64,000 bases of DNA from Micromussa lordhowensis (lineage: Eukaryota; Cnidaria; Anthozoa; Scleractinia; Lobophylliidae): contig OZ026604.1 in the NCBI GenBank assembly GCA_964020085.1, positions 28,746,618 to 28,810,617 of the forward strand, written 5' to 3'. The translations under genes and the position numbers were made by a program. The notes below the pieces were generated by a model that saw only the letters and a program-made list of their open reading frames with translations, ran no database searches and was not told the DNA's origin. This document shows, piece after piece, positions 1 through 11,707 of this stretch (the stretch's first letter is position 1; each line of letters opens with the position of its first letter).

Positions 1-27
1 ACAGTTTGACAATTTGTTATTGTAGAG

Positions 28-184
28 AACAAATTGACGTCAGTTTTTCATGCGTCTGTCCTGTGATTGAAAATGAATTTCGTCATAATATTGTCAAAGT
101 AGTCTGCGGCTACTTTAACAATGTTGTGACGAAATTCGTGATCAATTACAGGACAGACGCATGAAAAACTGCCGTCAATTTGTT
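28..184. repeat. Intronic fold-back element (MITE-like)
   Basis: A near-palindrome with arms of about 75 bp meets near position 106, in the intron just before the first visible ASAP exon. The arms differ at several bases and have almost no spacer. It ends about 25 bp before the exon and could form a hairpin next to the acceptor. Confidence 0.75.
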
Positions 185-209
185 AACTTGACTATATACT
201 TTTTTTCAG

Positions 210-3200
210 GGATGAAAGAAAAGAGTTTATACGAGCGAAGTACATCCAGCATAAATACGCAATCAAATCGGGTGATAATACAGAGAAAATACTCCAGGTA
301 AGGCAGATATTATATCTGTCCAAGGTTGGATAAGATCACGCTTTAGACCTTGCGTCGTGCGTCAACGTGAGAGTTGACGTAGCCTGGGTATCAAGCGTTC
401 CCTCACGAACCAGGAGCTTTGTCCGCATTCTGGCCGCGCCTAAACTGGGGCGAGAGTACAAAATTCAACAGAGGGCGGTGAGGTGAGCAAGGGAACGCTT
501 GCCAGCAAACCCCTAGTCTGTTCCAGGCTCTCGATCGAAAAAGCTGGCGAGCGACGAGCGGGGTCTGGTAGAGGAAACGGAGAGGTGATGATGCCGCTCA
601 TCGTCCGCCTTCCGAGATCCTGGAACTAGCTAGCAAACCCCTCACTCATCCCACCACCCCCGGCTCCGTTGAATTTTTGCTCTCGCCCCACTTTTCGCGC
701 GACCAGACTGTTTTGGTTCGCCCTCTCTCATACGGAACGTTTGCTACACAGGCTAGAGTTGAAGTTACTGTACGATCTTTCCTTTCTCCGACGGTTTTCC
801 TTTTGCTTCGTCAATTTTCTTCCCTCGTGGGGAACCTGCCTTCTAGATATTGAGTGATAAATTTGATTTTTGACTTGTCGCTGTCTTCAACAGGAGCTTC
901 ATCAAGCTGTCAAATCAAAGGACATTTTAGCTGTTTTACAAGCGTTTGCCGAGGGAGTGGAGTTATCTACACCTCTCCCTGGTCATGTAAGTGTATAATC
1001 CACTCCTTAGTGTACATACGTCATATTTACTGGTAGCCAGTGTACTGGCTTCCGGTTGGGTTATAAGGCGAAGAAAAGAAACTAGGGCGAGGTGAAGCGT
1101 GCCGAGAGCGGCCTGGGGAGGACAATTTGGAGCGTGTTGCAGGGCTCGAAACTAACGCTCGCAAACTCGCAAAATGCGAGTGATTTTGATTATCTGCGAG
1201 CGAGAGAAATATCCACTAGCAAACGTTTGCGAGTTAGAATCATCCATGTCTCCAAAACATTTGGAGTAAGCTGTTTGAACTCTCACCAGTTTGCTAGTGG
1301 AAAAAAATCTTATTAACAAAACTTTGCAAGTGGAATAATAAGTTAACTTTGAGCTCTGCTGTTGACAGGCTATGTATTAGTCACTGTATTCAGCAAAACC
1401 CCAGCCGTGTCTTTTCGGTGAGAAAACTGTCTTGGTGGCTAGCCTGTTGGAGTAGGGGGTGCATGGAAGATGTCCCAGGCTTTTTTCAGCGTCTACTCCA
1501 GTAAGGCTTGCTCGCCAGCCAGCTGAACGGCTATATCTTCTGATACGATTGTCCATAACTTCTGTTAGCTTCTGTTAGCTTTTGCCCCTAGCCAACAGAA
1601 CGGCTATATCTTCTGATACAATTATCCATAACCTCTGTTAGCTTTTGCCCTGAGGCTCGTGTTGTGCATTCAACGACTGTTGAACTTGTGTTGTTTTTCG
1701 TTATCGTCATGTTAAGTGTGTTTTACCATGGCTGATGCGGTGTCCTATTATGCGCCCAAATGTTTCAGACAGACATAACGTCCCTTTCAAGTATAAAGTC
1801 ACATACGTTTTCATAAGTTTCATAAATTTCGAATTTTACGGTGTTGTCTTATGTTGGTAAAACAAACGTTTACACTATAAAGCCAGGAGGTTGATGCTAA
1901 AAATGGGTCGTTCCGAAAGAACAAGGCTTACAAATTTCCTGACATGTGATAACCTCGCAAATGAATATATGGAAGATCATATATTTGAAAGCTATGAAGC
2001 CATAGATGGTCATCGCAGTTATATACACAACCTAAGCAGCTGTGAAATCATCTATGGCTTCATGTGATAACCTTCTTCATTTTGATTTTTTTTTGGATCA
2101 GCCAAATAACTCCACAGCACTACATGTAGCGGTTGAACAGGAAGACTTAACTTCACTTCATATCGTCGACTTCTTAGCGCAGAATTGGTAAGTTACAGCT
2201 GTAACATGGAGACTAAATCCTATCTTGATGAGTTCATGTTATCTCGCAACTTTTCCTGGAGTGTTTTCATTGTTACCAGTCGCCAACACCTTGATCTTTG
2301 CTCGGTTCTTGGAGTTGTTATTATTATTAGGGAGCTTAAGCAACGACGACGGCGACGTCTAGGACGACGCCTAGTCAAAAATGAATTTATATTTTACCAG
2401 CGAAATTCGCAACTGTCAAGATCTGTTCAGTGCCCCAACGGCTCTTAAAACGTGCTCAGGCCAAATACGCAACGACAGAGTTCACTTCCAAATGGAAAAA
2501 CGAAAAATTAGCCGTCGTAGTTCGCGTTCCTCAGACTACCCACAACTTGGTCGTTTCACGTTCTTGTTTTGCAGAGGACGGCAAAGAAATGTACAAAGAT
2601 TTATAACGCTTAACGTTTGCTTAAGCTCCCTAATAATTGTCAATAGTCAACGTCCTTGAGGACATATCTGTATCATTTTATGACCCTCCTTTTTTCCCAA
2701 GTTTCCTTACTAACTATTCACGTGACGTCACGGCAGCCATATTGGTGTTCCAAAACAATGAAATGGCGGCCATGTACCAAACCAAGCCTGTGGGAGTTGA
2801 ACTCTTTTCTTACAGTATGCACTAAGCATTTTCTTTTGTTCCAATACTTTGTAGAGTTGCTGGCCGCGTGGGTTAAGACGCTCTATAGTTTGTTGTTTGC
2901 TTGCTTGCTTGCCAACTTCCTAGCTGCCACTTACTCACCCTGTTACTCACCTTTCGTACCTTTCAGTAATGATTCAAATGTAACAGATCAGGATGGAAAC
3001 ACACCGCTCCATTTGGCGGCTATTTCCAGTAAAACAGAATGTATGCGAGTTCTGTTGAGAGCTGGTGCCACAGATAGTCTTAGCTTAGGTATGTTGATTG
3101 TTCATTTAACAGCTTTCTTCCCCTGCTACCTTCTCAATTCTTGTCGGAAAGAGTATCCTCGATGGTAATCCGCCTTTGAGAATCGACTGTGAGCCCGCGG

Positions 3201-6200
3201 TCCTCACCGAGGATGTTGCTAAGCGAAAGTGACGTAGCGTCCAGCGACGTCCCGGCATCGTCATGGCATTAGTCACGGTATCGTCACGGTGTTAGTTCAG
3301 AACTTCGGTGACAACCGCGGGCTCAGACAACTTTCAGGTTTTAGCTGACACTTATGCCCCGACAGTCTTTTGAGTGTAAAAAATAACTGTTGTGTTTCAT
3401 TGTCAGAAAATAACGATGGTAAAACGCCCATTGATATTTCCAAAGGATTAGAACACACAGAATCTATAGAATTGGTGAGTGACACGACTTGCTTAATAAT
3501 GTACATGCTTCTGCAGCCTGATTGACTGAGTGCTCGTCAATTAATCTCAAACAGTGCAGATAGTTGAATTTAAGGACAAAGAGTTGAAATTTAGAGAGCC
3601 TTTTAATAATTTACTTGCGATTACTTCTTTTAAATTGCTCTCGAAATCGTTTGATTTCCTACACAATGTGAATGATATATTTCCGTACGGCGGGCCCATT
3701 TAACTCCCTTCCCCCTCCCCGAGGTGTTTTTTCTCGGCCTACGTCACCCTCTGTTAACTTACTCGTGCAAGGTACAGTATTATCATGAAACTCAAAAATA
3801 ATGCATCGCTAAGGAACAAAAACACCAAAGAGATGAATATAAATTATAATGGGAGTAGTATGGGTAAGATCGAGAAAGATTTGGGAGGATTGCGAACGGG
3901 CAAACAGTTCCTCAAGATGCAAATTTGGTGTTGAAGTTTCTTTAATGGCGAAATAGGCCGTGATACCTTACAAATACATTTAAAATAAAAGTTTGGTTCG
4001 AGAGATTCAAAGGAGAAAAATGAACGATCTTAACCCTTTCAGTCCCAAGATCTGATTGCAAATTCTCCTTATTGATTGCTATAAATATTTTTCTGAAGTT
4101 AGTTTTGGGAATTTACTGGTAACTCAAAACAAGATCTCAAAGTTGATGGCTTTCCTTATTCTTATCACCTATCTGCTTGAAAATGTATTGGCATTGTGAA
4201 GAGAATTTCCATGTCCATCAGCTCACTGCCTCGTAGTTGCTCTTTAGTGGAGTTCTATTTTACAGACTGTGTTGTTGTATCTTGTCAGTTGAAATTAAGT
4301 GCCTCTGGTAAGATGGTGCCTTGCGAAAATGTCAAGATCGACTGGGGCCTCAACGCGGTGAGAATTCATTTTCCTAAAACGTAGCTTATACCTTCTTTTA
4401 AAAAAGTGACTAGTTAATACATGTTGAACCATAACTTATCATTGTACTGCGGAAAACGATTCTCGGTTGGGAACAAGCTTGAAACAAACTCAGAGTTTCA
4501 ACGGGTTCTTAACCCATGACCTGTGCCGCATATTTAATTTCCAACAAAAGGCGCTAATTATCAACATGTTACTGTGTCTGCGTATGTCTGTTCATTCTTA
4601 TGCGTTAGTGAAAACCAGGCTTAAGAGCAGCCCGTGATGTTCGTTTATATGTTTTTGTATGATCGACAAGTAATGCATCTTGTCATCAATATGTCATATG
4701 TCTTCTCACAACTGTTTATAAGATAGGTACTAAGTCTACAAAAGATATAAGAATCGTGCTTTTGCAAAGAATGGACAACAACACCTTCTGCAAAGATGAT
4801 TTTCCTCCAGGTAATAATCTGCGTACCCAACAGTAAGTCATGAACTGTCTTTTTTCCAGGTTGATGGAATCTACGATAATCCGTTAGAACTACTGGACAT
4901 AAAACCCGAATTTAGTGACGATGAAGGATTGAATGACTCGAAAGCGGAGGCAAAGGTAAAAGTAAACGAACAACAAAGGAGAGGGAAAGTCTGTTAAGAG
5001 GGTAGCTTTCGGCCCAAGTGAAACAGCTGTTTGTAGTAATTAGACTAATTAATTTAAGTTTTAATCAATTTTAATTCACTCTTTTTAACTTGAAATTTAT
5101 CTCAGAGAGATCGAAAAATCGTTTGTTATCTGTAGCTTTTATTCTTAAATGTGTTTCGAAGAACTTCTATTTATTATAATTAATTTTAACAAGGAGAAAT
5201 TTTGACTTAGATCCACCTTTATGATCTCTGAAAAGCGCCTTGCGCCTGACTGAAAAGCGCCTCGCTTCTCCAGTGGTGCGTCGAGGCAAGACTGATACCA
5301 AACATTTTCGAGTGCAATGCACTCGAAACTGAACATATCTCTCAAAGTTTTTGCACAAATTAGAATCAAAAGTAGATTGTGCAAAGTTTGCACCAGCCTG
5401 CAGGGAAAATAACGTAATTTACAAAACTGTCCAACTCTGATAAAATATTTTGTCTTTAGTCATAACTTTTGTCTCTTCATCTTAGGCTCGTTCCAGTCCT
5501 CCCACCCCTCCGCGCCATCGGCGCCACTTACCGACACGGCCTGTCAGTCAAATGATTCTGCCAGGAGGGGGGTACATGAAGGGGATGCAGGGGCTTGCAG
5601 GGATGAGTCCCTTGGTATCAGGTCTGACTCTCGTGGGAAGCGAATCTTCGACAGCTGACAAGGTACCCGGGGGTTCCCCGGCGGTTGTAAGACGCAGAGC
5701 ACCCAACCGTCCCTCGGGAACAAATGTGGAAACAGTAGCTGTGAACGTGCGGGCGAGCATGTTTCTTCCCTCGACGGCGTCAGAAAGCACGTTCAGTTCT
5801 ACAAGCACTTTTGGTCACGGACCTAGAAACAAAACGTGAGTTTGAAAATTGTACATCGTAAAAACCTCGTTATATACTCCCTTCCCTTTCCAAAAATTGA
5901 TATTGTTTGACTTGTGACTTTGAAGGTTTCGACTCTTGGTACAAATTGTCATCCCTTTTAGTTTAGAAACTGCATTTTCAGTCAGTCTAAGCTCAAACCG
6001 GGGAATGTTTCTGGGGAGCTAGTGTTTCGATCAAATGCCAAGTCATTAAAAGTATTAAAAGCTTAAATTTGTTTTTGTAATTAATATAAGTGATAGTTGT
6101 TGTAACATTTCTTTTTGCTGTTAATGTAAATGATGTAATGATTATTTGGAAAGTTGTAAAAAGTGTCACAAATGTTTGTTTGTTCCTCTCTCCAGGCCTG

Positions 6201-9200
6201 ATGGTGCTGACCAGTCCGACTCGCCTCCCCCAATCCCTCCAGTACGCTGCTCCTCTGTCAGTCGAGAGAAGCGATTTGGTATCGATGTACCTTTTCCTCC
6301 ATTACCTGCCAAACCAAAGTTTGACGATCCAAGCTCAACTTCTACTAAACCGTCACCTCCTGAGGTCAAGAGCCGGCCACCTGAAGCAGCCAATCGACGA
6401 ACCCCGCCAGTTCCTCCCGCCCCTAAACGCGCTGGTGCGGAAATAAAGCCTCCCGCACCCCCTCTCCCCACCCACCGGAGGTCCAAATCCGAGGGGAGAA
6501 GCCCCTTCGGCGAGGACATCCCTTTGGCAAAAGACTCCAAGCCCCCTTTTCAGAAAAAGCTTTCATCACCTCTTGATACGCAGGAAGAAGCTCGACCCAA
6601 TCCTCCTCCCAGACCATTAAAGCCTGGGTCTGTATCTGTGCGATTAAAATCTTCATCACCGTTACTGGCAAATGGGGAGATAACATCATCCAGGTAAGTG
6701 GTGTATGTCACGCAGCAGTGGTACTCGTAAGTCACGCAGTGATGTTACACGTAAGTCACTCGGTGATGTTACACGTAAGTCACGCACTCGTGGTACGTAC
6801 GTGCCAGTTTATCACGTTAGTTAACTTTAAACCGTGTCTCTCTGTGCGGTCAGAACCAATAACATGTCCACAGAGGGGAGGGGAGGGGTGGATGGGCACA
6901 GGCTAGTTTCCTGGAGTATAAATATCAATGACTTTTGTACTCGTTTCTGACAGAGTGGAGTTGAATTATAATTATCATAATTATAAGATGCTGATAGCGT
7001 TTTGTGTCTGTAGATCTGCCAGTTTGCCTCGTCCTCCCCCTCGAGTGAGTTCAGAACTGAGTTCTTCTAAAGGTGAGTGTAGCTGTTTTGAAATTTTAAA
7101 TTTGACACACGTAAGAAAAGTAGAGTATTTTTTTGAGGAAATGAATCCATTTGCTTTTAATGAAACAACAACATCAACCAACTAACCATTTTATTTTGCC
7201 AGATTCACGAAAAAAGAAACAGCATAAAAACAGTTAACCTAACTTGGCAAAAACTACTCAGAATAGTAAGAAACTAAACAAGCTGAGAATATAGAAAAAA
7301 AGATGCTTTACCTTGGTTAGAACATGCATAGTCAAAGAGGAAAATAATGGAAAACACAAACGCACACAAAGATACAAACAATAATTAGATGAATGAGAAA
7401 AAAATAGAAAAAGAAAAAAAATGAAAAGTAATTTATGTTACACTTGCGACCTTCCGCCAAAAGTACTGTTTAAAAAGGCGCTGTTACACTACGCAATTTT
7501 TTTTGCAATCTGTCATGAAGGTTTGTAGCAACGCAAGTTGAACGAGACCTACTTCGGCTAGTTTAACATGCCCTGAAGTAAAGTGACGTTTCGTTCAAAC
7601 TGTAACGCAAAGGACCAATTTATAAGTTGCTCACGTGATTGTCCAGGTCTGGCCTTCTGTCACCCATTGCTGCGCGCGTTGCGTGACTGTGGGAGCCAGA
7701 ACTGAACTACTCTTCCGGCTTATAACGAAGCGCGCGAATGCAAATTATTGGAATCCGAGAGAGTCAGACAACTGAAGCGTTTTCTAAGAGAAATAGGCGG
7801 AAAATAAACGCCAAATTTTCGTTTCAAACACTGTTTTAGAAACACTTGCTTACGCGCTTGAAAAGGCTTTAAATCTTCCACTATTCCGTTTTGTTTGTCT
7901 GAGTTATAATGGAAAATATACTGCAAAGGTTGGTCAATATTGTAACAACGCCTATTTTCACGTTGTCTTGACCAACCTTTGCAGTATATTTTCCATTTTT
8001 AAAGTTTTTTGGTCTGGTCACGATCTATTTTGATCCAACGTAGAGCAAGTTTTGATCGTACACGGTTTTTGCAGTGGTTTAAGTCTTAATGAGTTATAAT
8101 GTCACTCGCACGCTTCGCTAATGATATTCTCATCGCGACTTTTATATATATATCTATTTGCATCTTCAGCAAGCGTCGAAACAGAACGCGACGACAAAAC
8201 GGAAACTGTGGACGAATCGGATGTGGCTGTTCCAGAAAGCCCCATTCCAGACCTTCCTCCAAGAGCACCCGGAGTGGTAGTGAGTCTTAGTGAAGGAGCA
8301 ATGTCTTGATAAAAGCCACATTCAGTAGTCCGTAATTTTAGGGTCTTCAGGAGTACAAAGCTTTATCGTTAGTTTTGAGTTGTCACGCAACGCCTTCCCC
8401 TAACCTTGCTTTCAGGACGTTACGCAACGTCACACCACGCATTTCCTAAACTTTGAATTTCGGACGTTACAAAAATTTCTTTCCAAAGAGAAAAGCTGTA
8501 TTTGGTTTGTCACGCATTGCCTCACCAAGATATAAACGTTGTGTGACGACCCAAATAACGTCTATGAATTAGAAGAGACGAGGACTGGTTGTTTTGACTT
8601 TCGAAACCTGGATAACGCTATCCACCGGATAAATCGCTAATCCAGCGGATTAGTGTTAACAAAACAAACCAGACTACCCACTGGATAGTGATTTATCCGG
8701 TGGATAGCGTTCATTTGCTCAACACTGCCCTTGGAAGTGACTAGTGGGTTGGGCAGTCATGTTCTTCGTGCGCTTTAACATTTTATTATCTTTGTGTGTT
8801 CAGATTGCGTCTGGCCTGCCTCGTCGAGTGCAGGCACTGTACGATTGCGAGGCGGATAACGAAGACGAACTCACATTCAAAGAAGGAGACATTCTTTTGG
8901 TGAAGGGAGAGGGAGATGACGCTGAGTGGTGGGTGAGTAGAACAATGTTTGCGTTTGTGTGGGAGGGTGTGGGTCAGGCTGAGGGTCTGGTGGGTTAGTA
9001 TAAAAACGGTTGTATTTGTGGGGGTTGGGGTGGGTAGGACGCCGAGTGGTGGGTGAGTAGAGCAATGTTTGCGTTTGTGTGGGAGGGTGTGGGTCAGGCT
9101 GAGGGTCTGGTGGGTTAGTATAAAAACGCTTGTATTTGTGGGGGTTGGGGTGGGTAGGACGCTGAGTGGTGGGTGAGTAGAGCAATGTTTGCGTTTGTGT

Positions 9201-9878
9201 GGGAGGGTGTGGGTCAGGCTGAGGGTCTGGTGGGTTAGTATAAAAACGCTTGTATTTGTGGGGGCTGGGGTGGGTAGGACGCCGAGTGGTGGGTGAGTAG
9301 AGCAATGTTTGCGTTTGTGTGGGAGGGTGTGGGTCAGGCTGAGGGTCTGGTGGGTTAGTATAAAAACGGTTGTATTTGTGGGGGTTGGGGTGGGTAGGAC
9401 GCCGAGTGGTGGGTGAGTAGAACAATGTTTGCGTTTGTGTGGGAGGGTGTGGGTCAGGCTGAGGGTCTGGTAGGTTAGTATAAAAACGGTTGTATTTGTG
9501 GGGGTTGGGGTGGGTAGGACGCCGAGTGGTGGGTGAGTAGAGTAATGTTTGCGTTTGTGTGGGAGGGTGTGAGTGTGGTCAGGCTGAGGGTCTGGTGGGT
9601 TAGTATGAAAACGGTTGTATTTGTGGGGGCTGGGGTGGGTAGGACGCCGAGTGGTGGGGTTGATCGTGGTCCCCAATAACAAGGAAAACCTCAGAGTCTT
9701 AGTGATGGAGGGATAATGAAACTTGACTGTTGTTTAACGTCTTTGCATGATCACGCGGCCAAGTTAACATAGATGCTTCTTTCCATTTATTTCTTTTTTC
9801 CAGGTTGGAGAAGTAGAGGGGCAACCAGGAAAGAGTGGCGTTTTCCCAATCAGCTTTGTTCGTGTCCTTACTGATTAA
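210..9878 (+). CDS. ASAP1/2: ASAP-type ArfGAP, 3' portion (ArfGAP end, ankyrin repeats, Pro-rich region, SH3)
   Basis: Thirteen exons join in phase: 210-297, 894-986, 2102-2187, 2967-3088, 3407-3474, 4289-4357, 4860-4955, 5486-5835, 6196-6693, 7014-7072, 8170-8279, 8804-8932, 9804-9878. Together they give 613 residues and a TAA. The first exon reads like the end of an ArfGAP domain (RKEFIRAKY). Exons 2-5 carry ankyrin motifs (STALHVAV, GNTPLHLAA, GKTPIDIS). Exons 8-11 are proline-rich with many PxxP SH3 ligands (PPPIPPVR, RTPPVPPAPKR, PNPPPRPLKPG). The last two exons form an SH3 domain (ALYDC, DELTF, AEWW, GVFPISFV) ending the protein. In this family, ArfGAP activity stimulates GTP hydrolysis on Arf at membranes and focal adhesions, and the SH3 domain binds partners such as FAK. 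BAR, PH and most of ArfGAP lie left of the window. ASAP3 lacks the SH3, so an ASAP1/ASAP2-type ancestor is most likely. Two introns contain repeats that multiply donor-site sequence (see 6694 and 8918). Confidence 0.9.
392..501. repeat. Inverted repeat in ASAP intron
   Basis: CAAGCGTTCCCTCAC near 392 faces GTGAGCAAGGGAACGCTTG ending at 501. A related inverted pair (GGGGCGAGAG near 450, CTCTCGCCCC near 678) suggests a composite non-autonomous element covering much of 390-720. Confidence 0.5.
1525..1650. repeat. Two-copy tandem repeat, period 73 bp
   Basis: Copies begin at 1525 and 1598 with GAACGGCTATATCTTCTGAT. The second copy lacks the internal TCTGTTAGCT duplication of the first. It lies in an ASAP intron. 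Confidence 0.65.
1994..2064. repeat. Short hairpin upstream of an ASAP exon
   Basis: ATGAAGCCATAGATG (1994-2008) is repeated inverted at 2049-2063. The hairpin ends about 40 bp before the exon at 2102. Confidence 0.6.
2326..2634. mobile_element. MITE family A, copy 1
   Basis: Terminal inverted repeats TTAGGGAGCTTAAGCAA and its complement bound about 310 bp inside an ASAP intron. The interior shares stretches with a second copy at 10962-11261, for example AGATCTGTTCAGT and AAGATTTATAACGC. It is non-autonomous, with no ORF of its own. Confidence 0.75.
3190..3325. mobile_element. Short TIR element in ASAP intron
   Basis: TGAGCCCGCGGT at 3190 faces ACCGCGGGCTCA ending at 3325, with about 22 bp of imperfect inverted arms. 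The interior holds several near-direct GTCACGGT motifs. It lies 80 bp before the exon at 3407. Confidence 0.65.
6694..6800. repeat. 24-bp repeats carrying GTAAGT, directly after an ASAP donor site
   Basis: The authentic donor of the 498-bp exon is GTAAGT at 6694. It is followed by further GTAAGTCAC motifs at 6727, 6751 and 6775. The last three are spaced exactly 24 bp apart in a CGTAAGTCACGCAGTGATGT-like unit, so the intron begins with a ladder of donor-like sites. Confidence 0.7.
7908..7997. repeat. Perfect 30-bp inverted repeat hairpin
   Basis: The arms 7908-7937 and 7968-7997 are exact reverse complements with a 30-bp spacer. It is intronic in the ASAP gene and fits a short non-autonomous element or its footprint. 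Confidence 0.8.
8613..8711. mobile_element. MITE with perfect 22-bp TIRs
   Basis: The terminal repeats read AACGCTATCCACCGGATAAA at the left and mirror at 8690-8711. Internal near-inverted motifs (CCAGCGGATTAG) extend the symmetry. It lies 92 bp before the SH3 exon at 8804. Confidence 0.8.
8918..9657. repeat. 120-bp minisatellite containing an exon end and 5' splice site
   Basis: Unit starts at 8918, 9038, 9158, 9278, 9398, 9518 and 9643 give six full units (five of 120 bp, one of 125 bp with a 5-bp insertion) and a truncated seventh. Each full unit begins GACGC(C/T)GAGTGGTGG followed by GTGAGT, which is the last 15 coding bases of the SH3 exon plus its donor. The seventh copy breaks at the donor. 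Copies differ at only a few positions, which suggests recent spread or homogenisation. Confidence 0.95.
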
Positions 9879-11560
9879 TTCTACACAACGGGCTGCTCAC
9901 CAGTTTCTCTTCAAGACTCCTACGGGGTTCGTGACGATCACGCAATGGGTCTGGAAGCATTGCGTGAGCGTGACACCAAAATAGGAAAAGAGACTGCTCA
10001 TTGCTGAGCTAGTCTTGTGTATCATTCAGTCTGTACCTCGCATTCATTCGTCGACAAAAAGAAAATATCTTCTAGCGAAGCATTTCAAATTATTCTCACG
10101 ACCCTGTATTTTTTTAAGAAGTACGATGAGTTAGTCTCATGTCGTAGTTCGTAAGCTTGTTATTTGCTGATAAAAAGTATTTTTGCTTCCTGAAAAGAAC
10201 TTTTTCATACAAGTTTCTAGGCACAATTTAGATATTCTTTTACAAATATTGTTCCTGTAGTTAACTGATATAGCTTTTAGATTTTTCTTGCTAAATTCAG
10301 AACTTATTATTCACAACTACAGAATGAGTTTTTATGAATTAAAATCGTTCTTGTTCAAAACGAATTTATGGGTAAGTAAATTACACATTAAATTTGTTTT
10401 CTTGATGGATTTTTATTGAATTTTATTTACGACTAGGTAGGCTGAAAGGGGTTTTGTTGTCGGGTTTCGATAGAAACCAAGTATTTCACCATCACAGTTG
10501 TAATCTTCATTGTGTGTGAAACATTGTTTGTTTGTTATACTGTTTATGCAATTTGTATGAAAACTGTGGTCGTCAATCACTTATTCTTGGCCATGGTTCA
10601 CCACTTATATCATTGTGATTTCCAGATTTGTAAAAAAAATTAAGAAGTCTGGTAAACAATTTAATTTACAAGTCGAAAATCTGCAGCAATTGTTTAGTAG
10701 AAATAACCTGTAACTTTAAATTTATTATGTTGTAAAGAAATGTCTTCAATGCCAAGTTCCTCAGTAAGCCGCATTTTTTTACAATAATATTTTTGCAATA
10801 ATTTTTAATAACTTTTTGTTTCAAGACAATGTACAACACCTTGATCACAGGACACCCTACAATAATGGTTTAATTACGATAAAAAGTGAATTTAAATTAT
10901 TATGGCCACGATGGAAGTAGATTGCAATGGAAAGAACGTAAAATCGTTTTGCTAGGTGACATTAGAGAGCTTAAGCAATGACGACGAAAATAAATTTATA
11001 GTTTACTTTCGTCATTATCCAGATCTGTTCAGTACCGGCTCAAATTTAATATATTGTATCACTTCCATCGAAAAATGGCAAGAGTTGGCCGTTGTGGCTC
11101 TCGTGCTAAAAACCACGCAGACCTTGGTCATTACACCAAGATGCAGTTTTGCAGAGCACGGCTATAAAGATTTATAACGCACGTGCACGGTAATTTCTGC
11201 TCATTAAACCCTTTGGTAACGCTCTCGTTGCCGGTTCCGTCATTGATTGTTGAAGCTCCCGAATGTCTTCATAGACGGAAACTCTTCACGCCAAATCTTC
11301 ATTGCGAAATTCCTGCAGAAAATCTTAGGTCATAGCTCAGTTTTCTGTAGACCAGTTTTCATGCACGTTAACTATATCTTGCGGCTTTAGGAACTTGGTG
11401 AAACAAAACTAAATACCTTTGAAATATTCTTAAATATTAGTTAGCTCTTTTTTACGGGTATAGCTTTTTTAAACTTTAATTGTTTTCAAGAGAAAATGGG
11501 TTTTTATCGTAGAACGGTGCCACATTTGTAGAAAAGATGTATTTTTCAAATAAAGGATAA
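9879..11560 (+). other. Probable ASAP 3' UTR and downstream DNA
   Basis: No convincing coding sequence follows the TAA. ATTAAA variants occur near 10340 and 10386, and a canonical AATAAA lies at 11549. Which of these is the real polyadenylation signal cannot be decided from sequence. A MITE (10962-11261) lies within the stretch. Confidence 0.35.
10962..11261. mobile_element. MITE family A, copy 2
   Basis: It starts ATTAGAGAGCTTAAGCAATG and ends TGAAGCTCCC. Interior stretches match the copy at 2326-2634 (CAGATCTGTTCAGT, AAGATTTATAACGC). The two copies are clearly diverged. Confidence 0.7.
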
Positions 11561-11707
11561 AAAATACAAACGTCACAATGTGAACTCCTCATTTTTACAG
11601 AACTGGGACACGTGCCTAGTCAAAATTCCGGGGAGTTACTCCTACCAATTTTCCAAATCGGAAACTTTCATATAAGTGACCCCGGTGGTTTTTCATAGCA
11701 AAGGAGA

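Noticed and set aside
4860..4955. Acceptor at 4810 (TTTCCTCCAG) for the ASAP exon
   Set aside because: The exon at 4860 follows a better tract (TTTTTTCCAG) and keeps phase; using 4810 adds sequence with an in-frame stop.
6166..6540. Gly-rich minus-strand ORF over the ASAP proline-rich exon
   Set aside because: Antisense of proline codons; the plus-strand exon has splice sites and phase.
8918..9657. Regular repeat units suggesting CRISPR or a similar array
   Set aside because: Whole 120-bp units are alike, without unique spacers, and the setting is a eukaryotic intron.
8786..9682. 298-residue minus-strand ORF rich in Pro, Thr and His
   Set aside because: It is the antisense of the 120-bp minisatellite. 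The repeat lacks stops in this frame, and no homology outside the repeat supports a gene.
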